DNA of 26,695 nt, taken from positions 1 to 26,695 of IMG/VR virus record IMGVR_UViG_3300022921_001037; one strand, written 5' to 3'. Below the pieces are notes generated by a model, which was not told where the DNA came from, did not search any database, and saw nothing but the letters and a program-made list of their open reading frames with translations. A program made the position numbers and the translations under genes. Source of the stretch: a virus. Within the stretch, counting starts at the first letter, position 1, and every line of letters starts with the position of its first letter. Shown here piece by piece: positions 8,191 through 15,553 of the stretch.

Positions 8191-8471
8191 TACAAATCCT
8201 CATCATGTATATACAGTTGTATTAGTGCGTAGTGTAGAACCTTCAACAGGTCTTTGCGGGCATCACTAGCAGTACCCTTTTTGCCGTATCGTTGTGCATA
8301 CTTTAGTACGTTACCGATACAGAAACCAGTGCCGTGTCCACCATCAATGATGAACTCGGTTGCTTGAAACTTGTCTTTTGAATAGTGACCATTCTCATAG
8401 GTGCTATCAATGTATGCTTGAAACTCTTCAATAAGTTTCTTCTCATTAAATTTATAATCGATTGTCTTCAT
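8190..8471 (-). CDS. DUF3310-like small protein
   Basis: 93 aa from the ATG at 8471; a longer reading to 8519 would start inside the terminator stem and is rejected. The C-terminal half (FCIGNVLKYAQRYGKKG ... ARKDLLKVLHYALIQL) is the pattern of DUF3310 (SaV-like) domains, in which a conserved N..KY..R/K..K motif is followed by a D..K...Y.. helix. T7 gp1.7, a nucleotide kinase, carries such a domain, but this short form lacks an obvious ATP loop. It precedes and is coupled to gene 45. A nucleotide-metabolism role is possible but unproven. Confidence 0.75.
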   Translation of the reverse strand: MKTIDYKFNEKKLIEEFQAYIDSTYENGHYSKDKFQATEFIIDGGHGTGFCIGNVLKYAQRYGKKGTASDARKDLLKVLHYALIQLYIHDEDL

Positions 8472-8489
8472 ATTCTCACTTTTCTCATG

Positions 8490-8518
8490 GTAAAAGTGGG
8501 TGGGGTTGCCCCCACCCA
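8490..8518 (-). terminator. intrinsic terminator after the winged-helix gene
   Basis: A perfect 9-bp GC-rich stem (TGGGTGGGG pairing with CCCCACCCA) closes a 4-base loop, followed on the minus strand by CTTTTACC. It sits between the winged-helix gene and DUF3310-45-44. The short T-run may let part of transcription through, giving less message for 45-44-62 than for the first gene. Confidence 0.7.
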
Positions 8519-8539
8519 TTAGGTGACTATAATGATGAG

Positions 8540-8797
8540 TTATGCGCCACGCATCGCAGTTACACCAGCGGCGATGACTGCCTTTGATGGTGTACCAACA
8601 CGATATGATACAGTACGCTTACCTGTTACAGGGTTCGCATAAATCATATTACCTTCAGCGCGAAGTTCACTGATACGGCGAGACACGTTGACTGTATCAG
8701 TCCGTGCTTTCCGTGCAAGTTGCTTGCGGGTGAAGGACTCACCAGTTGAAAGGGCATTCATAATTTTTGTCTTTACAGACGTTTTTACTTTTGACAT
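8540..8797 (-). CDS. small winged-helix DNA-binding protein
   Basis: 85 aa, basic. Residues about 8-68 fit a winged helix-turn-helix: KIMNALSTGESFTRKQLARKA, then DTVNVSRRISELRAEGN as the recognition helix region, then a wing ending in GKRTVSYRV. GGAGTG lies about 9 bases before the ATG at 8797. First gene of the replisome operon, behind its own promoter and a leader hairpin, and followed by a terminator. It could regulate this or neighbouring promoters, some of which carry GTATAC-centred palindromes, but that is inference. Confidence 0.8.
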   Translation of the reverse strand: MSKVKTSVKTKIMNALSTGESFTRKQLARKARTDTVNVSRRISELRAEGNMIYANPVTGKRTVSYRVGTPSKAVIAAGVTAMRGA

Positions 8798-8831
8798 ATT
8801 ATATTCACTCCATTAAGTTATGTTAAATGTC

Positions 8832-8852
8832 GAGGTGCCGACATGACACCTC
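8832..8852 (-). promoter_or_regulatory. hairpin in the 5' leader of the replisome operon
   Basis: GAGGTG and CACCTC can pair around a 9-base loop about 8 bases after the expected transcription start. Because no T-run follows, a leader structure (RNA stability, repression or attenuation) is more likely than a terminator. No known riboswitch was recognised. Confidence 0.4.
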
Positions 8853-8866
8853 TATCAATTGTTTTA

Positions 8867-8895
8867 AGTATACGCTTAAAACGGGGTTTTGTCAA
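8867..8895 (-). promoter_or_regulatory. sigma70-type promoter of the replisome operon, with palindrome
   Basis: TTGACA at 8895-8890, 17 bases, TATACT at 8872-8867, all on the minus strand. The -35 box and part of the spacer lie inside the 3' end of the CobS-like gene. An 8-bp inverted repeat (GTTTTAAG/CTTAAAAC, 8860-8881) with GTATAC near its centre spans the -10 box, as an operator would. Confidence 0.8.
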
Positions 8896-10060
8896 CAACT
8901 TCTTCGGTGCCGACTACACTTTCACCAGTACCAAAATCAGTACCGATGGCATCTGCATCAACCTTTGAGTAAAGGTCGAGGAAGGCAGATTTGGTTTCAT
9001 CGTCAAAACGATTAATACACATCTGGATCGCTTTTGTGCGATTGTTGAAGATTGTGTATGCTTTGACGATGTGGACAAGGCGGCGAGTTGCAATCAACTC
9101 ATCGATGCCTCCATCCATGAATGTCTTACGAATGATATCTGCCCACTTGGTCAGTTTATCAGCAAAGTCCATATCTTTTGAACCGGCAGAAGTCAACTCC
9201 TTTTCAAGGATTTTCTTTTCGGTTGCAATCGATGGATACTCTTGCTCAATCGTAATTGGGAAACGCTCAAGGAACGCTTCGTTTAGAATGTTAGTGCCAA
9301 TGAAGCGTCCGTCTTCACTGCCTTTACCTTTAGTATTGGCAGTAGCGACAATCTGAAATCCTGGAGCAGGTTCAACGAACTGATTAATCTTTTTAAGCAG
9401 AACACCTTTACCTTCGAGGATTGGTTGAATGCACATGATTTTGTTAGACGCAAGGTCAACTTCATCAAGGAGCAATACAGCACCGCGCTTCATTGCTTGG
9501 ACAACAGGACCATCGAACCAGATAGTCTCACCATCTTTAAGACGGTAACCACCTAGCAGGTCATCTTCATCGGTCTCAATAGTAATGTTGACGCGGAAGA
9601 ACTCGCGGCGCAAGGCGGCGCAAACTTGTTCAACCATCATAGTCTTACCATTACCAGATAGACCAGTGATAAAGATTGGATAGAACATCGCGGATTTGAT
9701 AATGTTCTTTACATCACTGAATTGTCCAAATGGGACATAATTTGGATATGCCGTTGGAATAATATTATTAATTGTAGTATCGGCAATAGAAATTTTCTTA
9801 ACAGGTTCAGTCACAAGGGTCTCCACAACAGCATTAGTTCGAACCGTTGCTACCGGAGCAACTTGAGTACTAACAGGATTTGATACTAATGAATATAACC
9901 CGTTGCCGAGTTTGAACTCATCTGATTTTACAATCCAAGAAGGAGCATATTTCATACCCAACTTGTTTGCAACTTCAACCAACTCGGACCGAGTGAAATC
10001 AGTCTTGGTTGGAAACATCTCCGCGGCAGTGCCGAGGAATTCTTCACGCTTATTCATCAT
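8876..10060 (-). CDS. cobS: MoxR-type AAA+ ATPase, CobS-like
   Basis: 394 aa. A small N-terminal domain (about 1-58, DFTRSELVEVANKLG) looks helix-turn-helix-like, then a linker, then a MoxR/CobS AAA+ module: Walker A GLSGNGKT at 133-140, Walker B VLLLDEVD at about 196-202, sensor ATAN at 239-242 and arginine finger ERF at about 265-267. In marine phages such genes are usually annotated cobS, after the cobaltochelatase subunit. No CobN is present here. The partner VWA gene lies just upstream, so an AAA+/VWA remodelling pair is the safer description. AGGTGA lies 6-7 bases before the ATG at 10060. Own promoter, nearly identical to that of its partner. Confidence 0.88.
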   Translation of the reverse strand: MMNKREEFLGTAAEMFPTKTDFTRSELVEVANKLGMKYAPSWIVKSDEFKLGNGLYSLVSNPVSTQVAPVATVRTNAVVETLVTEPVKKISIADTTINNIIPTAYPNYVPFGQFSDVKNIIKSAMFYPIFITGLSGNGKTMMVEQVCAALRREFFRVNITIETDEDDLLGGYRLKDGETIWFDGPVVQAMKRGAVLLLDEVDLASNKIMCIQPILEGKGVLLKKINQFVEPAPGFQIVATANTKGKGSEDGRFIGTNILNEAFLERFPITIEQEYPSIATEKKILEKELTSAGSKDMDFADKLTKWADIIRKTFMDGGIDELIATRRLVHIVKAYTIFNNRTKAIQMCINRFDDETKSAFLDLYSKVDADAIGTDFGTGESVVGTEEVVDKTPF

Positions 10061-10078
10061 ATTTAGTCACCTCATTCA

Positions 10079-10105
10079 TCATCATTATGTATACATTATC
10101 GCATA
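10079..10105 (-). repeat. 27-bp promoter repeat, copy 1 (CobS-like gene)
   Basis: Identical over 27 bases to 12493-12519. It contains TATGC, the -10 box GATAAT and, just downstream, the palindrome ATGTATACAT around the expected start of transcription. Confidence 0.9.
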
Positions 10106-10123
10106 TTTTTTAGAAGAAGTCAA
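10095..10123 (-). promoter_or_regulatory. sigma70-type promoter for the CobS-like gene
   Basis: Minus strand TTGACT (10123-10118), 17 bases, GATAAT (10100-10095) with an upstream TGC that gives an extended -10. A palindrome ATGTATACAT overlaps the start region. The leader to the ATG is about 28 bases with GAGGTGA. Confidence 0.85.
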
Positions 10124-10169
10124 GCATTATCCACACGATTTATGGTAATAATGTGAAATATTTTTCTAA

Positions 10170-12476
10170 TTATGCGGCAATCTTGTCAATAAATTTGCTC
10201 AAAATCACACGGTTCTGAAGTTTTCCTTTGGTCAGTTTCTTGAATGCTGTGGTCAACTGCGCTTTAGTAGCATCACTATCAACTGTCAATTCTTCTGGAC
10301 CAACCTCTAGGTGCTTACCACCTTTCAGAATATAGAACTCATCCAGACCACTATTATGAGCAACTACAGATTTTTCTTTCGTAAACACTTTACGAAACTC
10401 ATCGTATCCACCAAAGAATGCAGTAGTTGTTTCTAACTGGGAATTAGTCGCCACAAAGTTTTCATATGCATATTTTGTATCACTGCCGCTGGCGATAAAG
10501 AAACCAACTGTAGTGCAACCAGTAACGGAGCGCAAAGAACCGAATAGTGCTTTAGTAATACTCATTCTACGGCGATACCCAAGGTTCGAAACTCTAGAAA
10601 TTTCAGTTTCTTTTCTGGCAGTCTTATCGCGAATTCTCAAACTGCCAGCATAAAGATTATCATGAACCGAATAATCAGGACGCTCTATATCACTATAAGC
10701 ACCACTAATGGTGTGTGATGAACCATCAGTCAAAAATACTGCATTGCAAATTTCGATACGGTTCTTTGACTTGAATTTACTAACTAGTTTGTGAGCAACA
10801 ACCAATGCGGAATCAAGAGGTGTACCACCAAGATAATAGTTGCGAGGAAGTCCCCACCAACGAAAGTCACCAGAGGTTCTACGCTCAAACATTGATGACA
10901 TTGCCAAACAGCATTCTAATGAATTCTGAAATGCGACATTATTCATCTTGTCACCAAAAAGTTCTAGGAGTGTTACACCACTACAATCAATTTCATTATA
11001 GTTTGTTGATTGTGAATTCTTTGGTAGACCTTCTGCCCTTCTAACAGACTTTTCATATTCACTAGTGAATGCATATGCTGAAAAAGGTATGTTTGCTTTT
11101 TTACAGAATAGCGCAAGACAAAGCAATTGCTCCATAGTGCCTTTCATATTTTCTGCCATAGAACCAGACCAATCAAGGAAGAATACGATACCGTGGTTCT
11201 TACCGTTAGGAATGCTCATAACTTTTTTGAAAATATCTTCATTGTACTTGTAAGAATATAATTTTTCAGTGTTAAGAACACCAGTCTTATTCTCACTTGA
11301 ACGAACATATTGCATCGCCGCTTTTTTCATTTCGAATTCTTTGTGAAGGTAGTTGATTACCTTCTGGTTCTTTGTTTTAAATTCTTTAGCGGTCAGCGTC
11401 AATGCTTTACGGCGCGCGAAAGAAGAAAAGTCACCATTACCACCAAACCAATGTTCATGTAACTCCTTAACAACATTATCGTGACTGATAATAAAATTCT
11501 CAAGTTTTATATCTTTTGGAATGTCAATATAACCAATCTGCCGCTCAGGATCAGTAATGATATTCTCGCGCATACTTTTACGCGATGCAATATCTGTTAA
11601 CGCACCAGGACCAGATTGCTCTTCTGGTTGTTGAGAATCCATAGGAGTTTCAACATCATCATCTATACTAGGACCTTTTGCTTCAGGCAATTGGTCACCT
11701 TCACCTTCTGATGCATCGGATTCGGAATCATCAGTATCACTTAACTGCTCTTTACCTGATAGAACACTATCACCAGACTGAGCATTATCTGACTGTTTAC
11801 CTTCGCCAGTATCTTTATCTTCCTGATCCTTCTCATTTTGATTTTCAGTAGCACCAGTACTTAGATAATCATCCATTGACATATCGTTATCATTAGATTT
11901 TTCTTCTAACTCGTCTTTACAGTACTCCCAAATTTCTTCGGTTAACTGTAGAACCTCATCAAAGGTTTCTGTTTTTTTCGCTCTGGCATTGAATTGCAAT
12001 TCTTGTTCGTTGAATTGAATATCAATTTGAGTGCCTAGTTTTGCTTTGATGTTAAGACGGTCAATGTATAGCATTTTATCAACATCACGCTCGGCGATAT
12101 TGAAGAAATCTGCGGCGTTCAGTTTTGAATATGCAGAATAGAAGCACTTTCGTAAACCAGGATAACGGTCTTGAATTTTTCTTTCGATACGAACATCTTC
12201 TACAACATTAACGAAAGAATGAAAATTCTTAGGTTTATCTTCTAGAGTTGCTAGACCATCCATTGGCGTAAAGAGAGCATGAGAAACCTCATGACCAACA
12301 AAGAGGTCAATAACATCTTGGTCAGTATGCGAGTAATTAGGAAGTAAGAGTATACGGTTTTTTACATCGAAACTAGCAGTCTCGACATTTGCGAATTCAA
12401 CTTGCAAGTTTTCCATTGCAAGCAATTTTGCAAGGTTTGACTTGACCTCTTTTACTTTGTATTCGCTAAAACTCAT
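10170..12476 (-). CDS. cobT: VWA-domain protein with HExxH motif, CobT-like
   Basis: 768 aa, likely partner of the downstream AAA+ ATPase. N-terminal domain carries GHEVSHALF with H62, E63, H66 and a downstream VVEDVRIER (E93), a zincin-like arrangement that could bind zinc. Residues about 190-300 are a long acidic, Ser/Gln-rich low-complexity linker, a feature of CobT. The C-terminal VWA domain has a complete MIDAS: DWSGSM (D435, S437, S439), T552 in GGTPLDSAL and D584 in LTDGSS, with an insertion of basic residues after it. GAGGTGA precedes the ATG at 12476. In known AAA+/VWA pairs the VWA protein selects the substrate. Whether this one serves a cobalt chelatase, a protease-like activity or assembly of another complex is open. 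Confidence 0.85.
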   Translation of the reverse strand: MSFSEYKVKEVKSNLAKLLAMENLQVEFANVETASFDVKNRILLLPNYSHTDQDVIDLFVGHEVSHALFTPMDGLATLEDKPKNFHSFVNVVEDVRIERKIQDRYPGLRKCFYSAYSKLNAADFFNIAERDVDKMLYIDRLNIKAKLGTQIDIQFNEQELQFNARAKKTETFDEVLQLTEEIWEYCKDELEEKSNDNDMSMDDYLSTGATENQNEKDQEDKDTGEGKQSDNAQSGDSVLSGKEQLSDTDDSESDASEGEGDQLPEAKGPSIDDDVETPMDSQQPEEQSGPGALTDIASRKSMRENIITDPERQIGYIDIPKDIKLENFIISHDNVVKELHEHWFGGNGDFSSFARRKALTLTAKEFKTKNQKVINYLHKEFEMKKAAMQYVRSSENKTGVLNTEKLYSYKYNEDIFKKVMSIPNGKNHGIVFFLDWSGSMAENMKGTMEQLLCLALFCKKANIPFSAYAFTSEYEKSVRRAEGLPKNSQSTNYNEIDCSGVTLLELFGDKMNNVAFQNSLECCLAMSSMFERRTSGDFRWWGLPRNYYLGGTPLDSALVVAHKLVSKFKSKNRIEICNAVFLTDGSSHTISGAYSDIERPDYSVHDNLYAGSLRIRDKTARKETEISRVSNLGYRRRMSITKALFGSLRSVTGCTTVGFFIASGSDTKYAYENFVATNSQLETTTAFFGGYDEFRKVFTKEKSVVAHNSGLDEFYILKGGKHLEVGPEELTVDSDATKAQLTTAFKKLTKGKLQNRVILSKFIDKIAA

Positions 12477-12492
12477 TACGTCACCTCTTTTC

Positions 12493-12519
12493 TCATCATT
12501 ATGTATACATTATCGCATA
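12493..12519 (-). repeat. 27-bp promoter repeat, copy 2 (CobT-like gene)
   Basis: Exact copy of 10079-10105, again covering the -10 box and the ATGTATACAT palindrome. The flanks differ, apart from the ribosome site GAGGTGAC that both leaders share. Confidence 0.9.
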
Positions 12520-12537
12520 ATTTTGAACTAATGTCAA
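12509..12537 (-). promoter_or_regulatory. sigma70-type promoter for the CobT-like gene
   Basis: Minus strand TTGACA (12537-12532), 17 bases, GATAAT (12514-12509), extended -10 TGC. The TGA stop of the small membrane protein (12536-12534) lies inside the -35 box. Confidence 0.87.
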
Positions 12538-12680
12538 GCGATAATTGCACTAATTACGGCAAGAATGAAAAATAATCCGAAAAACACTCCAACTGTTGCA
12601 AAAATGCAACACATTGTCCAGTAAATAATTCTGAAAGGGAGTGTTAGTCCAAACCATAGTGCTTCAATAATCATCATCAT
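12534..12680 (-). CDS. 48-aa hydrophobic membrane protein
   Basis: I translated this by hand. It begins with three Met codons, MMMIIEALWFGLTLPFR, and continues IIYWTMCC then an almost unbroken hydrophobic run IFATVGVFFGLFFILAVISA. That gives one long or two short membrane segments around a single Arg, with two adjacent Cys. It has no visible ribosome site. The -10 box of its promoter ends 7 bases before the first ATG, so the mRNA may be leaderless. The stop lies in the -35 box of the next promoter. Position between a methyltransferase gene and the VWA gene gives no clear role; small phage membrane proteins can act in lysis, superinfection exclusion or host membrane control. No homologue recognised. 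Confidence 0.65.
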   Translation of the reverse strand: MMMIIEALWFGLTLPFRIIYWTMCCIFATVGVFFGLFFILAVISAIIA

Positions 12681-12686
12681 AGGTAA

Positions 12687-12715
12687 ACTATACCACAGAA
12701 TTATTTATATGTCAA
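12687..12715 (-). promoter_or_regulatory. sigma70-type promoter for the 48-aa membrane protein, with late-type box
   Basis: Minus strand TTGACA (12715-12710), 17 bases, TATAGT (12692-12687). The stop codon of the methyltransferase-like gene lies in the -35 box. The spacer contains TATAAATA (12709-12702), an exact match to the T4 late -10 element, so the gene may be read both early and late. Expected start from TATAGT is at or next to the ATG at 12680. Confidence 0.75.
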
Positions 12716-13395
12716 GCACTATTTTTAAAGATTGATGAAAATATTTTATAATTTGGGTTATGTGCATTCGATGCGAAATGAGCATATCTGGGAGATAGTA
12801 CTTGATTTTTATCCGCAATTTTTTCTACGGCAAGTACAACATCTTTTGTTATATCGCTATGATATACCTGCTTCAATCCATGAGTTTTCACTAAAATTTC
12901 TTCATATCGCTTATATTCTTCTTGGTCGGCAGTTTCTTGAATAATGATTATAGTACCATTATCCGCAACTGCTTGGCGCAATCTTAACAATAATGCACTC
13001 TTATTATCATAATCATTGAATGCATTCATAGAAAAAATCAAGTCTGCATTTATCTGTTTTGACATAATAAAGTCTTTGTAGAAATGGATATTACTATGTC
13101 TAATCTTACACTCATCTATCAACTCTTGGACATTACTATATCCAATTACTTTCTTAAATCCATATTGTGCTTTTAAGATAGATGCGCCATATCCCTTACC
13201 GCATTTTATATCCATTACAGTTTGCTCTTTTGGATTCACGATATAAGGTAACGCATAATGACGATAGGTGTTGTAGGCATATTTTTCAATGCCTACAATT
13301 TCATCATAATTATATGCCGTGTCAAAATCCTCATATGGAACAGGAGGATTATTGAATAGATTTCTACTTTTTATAAAAAACGAATATTGGTTCAT
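12712..13395 (-). CDS. SAM-dependent methyltransferase-like protein
   Basis: 227 aa, class I methyltransferase fold by pattern: motif I TVMDIKCGKGYGASIL at about residue 64, an acidic-end strand region, then NADLIFSMNAFNDYD as the motif IV area and a strand NGTIIIIQE. Motif I reads DIKCGKG in place of the usual DxGCGxG. The IFSMNAF segment lacks a DPPY-type nucleic-acid motif, so a small-molecule, lipid or protein target, or degenerate activity, is as likely as DNA. It overlaps the upstream DNA methyltransferase gene by 32 bases. Target unknown. Confidence 0.7.
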   Translation of the reverse strand: MNQYSFFIKSRNLFNNPPVPYEDFDTAYNYDEIVGIEKYAYNTYRHYALPYIVNPKEQTVMDIKCGKGYGASILKAQYGFKKVIGYSNVQELIDECKIRHSNIHFYKDFIMSKQINADLIFSMNAFNDYDNKSALLLRLRQAVADNGTIIIIQETADQEEYKRYEEILVKTHGLKQVYHSDITKDVVLAVEKIADKNQVLSPRYAHFASNAHNPNYKIFSSIFKNSA

Positions 13396-14920
13396 ATTTT
13401 AACCAGATGCCATTCACTTTGCAAAAATTCTTTGCTCGTGGTTTGCCTGTCTCCTCATCAACTCTGTTACCACCTGGCATCTGTGCAAGTGCCATCTTTA
13501 AGGTAGTAACATATTCAAAACCAAGTTCTTCACAAATTCTAATGCTGTCACCTTCAAGAGGTAGCATTTCATTGCCAAACTTTGCGTCAGCGATATTCCA
13601 CAATAAGTATCTATCACTCTTTAAGTATTTATATGCATTCTCTAAAGTCGGTTGCAAGAACCCCTCTACCCATGCGTCATATTGTCCGAACTTCTTATAT
13701 GACTGCTCCTCATCTTCACTATACGCTTCTTTCGCGAAATATGGTGGTGAAGTGAATACCATGTCGATGCTGTTTTCCTCACACGCAAAGGTCTCTGAAC
13801 CGACTTGATGAATTTCGTATGTGTTTGTGTGTGGGAAGAGTCCGTTACCTCTGTATGTTTTTTCATTAAAAAATCTCGCTAGTTCTTCGTATTTTGTTGA
13901 CTTGGTACCATCTTCCAATACAACAGTGTGGTCAGTGTTGGGATCAGTACCAATATAATGTATTGAACGGTCATCACGAACAGACATAGCACCCAGAATG
14001 CGACCACCCCAACCAGCACTAGGGTCCCAAATACGAATAGTAGACTGGTCTTTAAAATGTTCAGTATATTTCTCATAAAGATACTTTGCTGTAAGAGGAG
14101 GAAAATTGACTGCATATTGACACCATGAAATTCTAAAAGGTTTGAAACCTAATGGAAAGATTTTCTGACCTTTCTTAAAGTACATAATTTGATAAACATC
14201 GAATTCTTCTTTCATGTTCACTTTACACTTATCAGGAATGTTCAGTGTTTCGATTTCATCTCTCGTTAGAGTTAACCAATTTACACCTCGTAGTTTATCA
14301 TCATAACCTGTGTACTCTTGCTCTTTATCAGGTTTCAACCAGTAATCATGTGTATCGTATGTGCGACATGTAGTTTCAAACCAATTAATAAAATCAACAC
14401 CCCTATTAGCAGTGTGACGATTGGATCCAAACTCCAGTAGTTCGCCCGCCTTAATAGGGTTAGAATAATGATAGAAACTATCGCGCTTGAAATGACGGTG
14501 ACCATATGTGTATACCTTTTGAAATAAATCTTCATCAACAAAGTGGTCGTAGATAGATTTTGCTTTGCTGATATCGTTATAAACAATCTTTGTTTTCATC
14601 ATTGTAGGAAAGAACTGATTAGCGGCATTACCCACTACACTAGTGTTACGAATAACATCAGTTTCACCTGTCTCTTCATTATAACACTCAAAGTCTTTCA
14701 CATTGAATGATGACATTTTATTGAACTGGTCAATAATGCTTTGCTCATCCCAACCAACTCTAGGTGGTAGACCAAGCGTATCCCATGAGTAGACAACTTC
14801 TCTACGCATATCGCGCAACCACTGTCTGAACTCGTCATCTGTCATCCATAGAACCTCTTCGAATGTCTTGTTGACTTCGTGGTCTAATAGATAATTATTC
14901 TTCTCATAAAAATGCTTCAT
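13364..14920 (-). CDS. DNA methyltransferase (N4-cytosine/N6-adenine type)
   Basis: 518 aa. The catalytic part is C-terminal: SAM-binding motif I WDPSAGWGGRILGA at about 298-310, followed by IGTDPN, and catalytic motif IV MVFTSPPYF with SPPY at about 391-394, then a segment LLWNIADAKFG. TSPPY is typical of N4-cytosine and some N6-adenine methyltransferases, and the order motif I then IV fits. The N-terminal 290 residues match no domain I can name and are rich in aromatic and charged residues; they may be the target-recognition or a separate domain. It has its own promoter; no restriction endonuclease is seen nearby, so it probably protects or marks phage DNA, or regulates it. Confidence 0.8.
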   Translation of the reverse strand: MKHFYEKNNYLLDHEVNKTFEEVLWMTDDEFRQWLRDMRREVVYSWDTLGLPPRVGWDEQSIIDQFNKMSSFNVKDFECYNEETGETDVIRNTSVVGNAANQFFPTMMKTKIVYNDISKAKSIYDHFVDEDLFQKVYTYGHRHFKRDSFYHYSNPIKAGELLEFGSNRHTANRGVDFINWFETTCRTYDTHDYWLKPDKEQEYTGYDDKLRGVNWLTLTRDEIETLNIPDKCKVNMKEEFDVYQIMYFKKGQKIFPLGFKPFRISWCQYAVNFPPLTAKYLYEKYTEHFKDQSTIRIWDPSAGWGGRILGAMSVRDDRSIHYIGTDPNTDHTVVLEDGTKSTKYEELARFFNEKTYRGNGLFPHTNTYEIHQVGSETFACEENSIDMVFTSPPYFAKEAYSEDEEQSYKKFGQYDAWVEGFLQPTLENAYKYLKSDRYLLWNIADAKFGNEMLPLEGDSIRICEELGFEYVTTLKMALAQMPGGNRVDEETGKPRAKNFCKVNGIWLKYEPIFVFYKK

Positions 14921-14949
14921 ACTATAATCTCAACTTTACTAATTTATTC

Positions 14950-14978
14950 ATCATACACTATATAGGAAACTTTGTCAA
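14950..14978 (-). promoter_or_regulatory. sigma70-type promoter for the DNA methyltransferase
   Basis: Minus strand TTGACA (14978-14973), 17 bases, TATGAT (14955-14950). The TGA stop (14977-14975) of the upstream oxygenase gene lies within the -35 box. Leader of about 23 bases, with no strong ribosome site visible (GTTGAGA). Confidence 0.8.
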
Positions 14979-15544
14979 GCGTTATCTTGTTTCTTCCAGG
15001 TAATATTCATACATTTCCAGGCAAGAGTAATTCTCAAGTCTGATTTATTTTTAGGTGCAAGTCCTCTATGAGTATGAATTGAAGGAAACATTACTAATCG
15101 ACCTGGTTTATAATCAATTTCTTCGCGCATAAATTCAAAGTTACCTATCAGGTCTGTATTTAAATAATTTGGCATGTATAATAAAGTCCATAAGTTTTTA
15201 CCAATACTCTTTGTTGTAGGCACATCAGAATGAAGTGTTCCGTCTAACTCATATGTGTGTCCGTTAAGATAAATGTCATCAACTTCATTTAGGTGATACT
15301 GAAATTCTCGTTGTGCTACTAATTGAATATATGTAACTAGAGGATCATCTTCAATCTTCATTCCCATTTCACTATCTATTGAAATCCAGAAAATGCTCTC
15401 ATCGTTTACCGCGCCACTACGATTACCATACTTCCAATTATATCTCTTAGTAAAATATTCACTTGACCACTGAATGAAAGTCTCATCAAATGCCCCATCA
15501 ACAATAAGAACGTCTGCCTGCAATTCATTATTAATTTCAATCAT
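14975..15544 (-). CDS. 2OG-Fe(II) oxygenase
   Basis: 189 aa, prolyl-4-hydroxylase-like. Shows TLHSDVP (H105, D107), a central strand LWTLLYMPNYL, then LVMFPSIHTHRG with H157 or H159 as distal ligand, and LRITLAWK with R171 for 2OG. The HxD...H...R set is complete. A good ribosome site (GGAGAAAG) precedes the ATG, 9 bases after the PLP-fold gene. Last gene of the long block that starts beyond the window at uvsY. Phage members of this superfamily are common in marine T4-like phages, with unknown substrates. Confidence 0.85.
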   Translation of the reverse strand: MIEINNELQADVLIVDGAFDETFIQWSSEYFTKRYNWKYGNRSGAVNDESIFWISIDSEMGMKIEDDPLVTYIQLVAQREFQYHLNEVDDIYLNGHTYELDGTLHSDVPTTKSIGKNLWTLLYMPNYLNTDLIGNFEFMREEIDYKPGRLVMFPSIHTHRGLAPKNKSDLRITLAWKCMNITWKKQDNA

Positions 15545-15553
15545 TTCTTTCTC

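Noticed and set aside
8472-8519. 16-residue extension of the DUF3310 protein
   Set aside because: It starts inside the strong 9-bp terminator stem, has no ribosome site and adds no family-like sequence.
8860-8881. Inverted repeat read as a terminator of the CobS-like gene
   Set aside because: No T-run follows the stem, and the repeat spans the -10 box of a good promoter, so an operator is a better explanation.
12481-12711. tRNA or other structured RNA in the largest non-annotated stretch
   Set aside because: No cloverleaf pattern; the stretch is accounted for by two promoters and a 48-codon hydrophobic reading frame.
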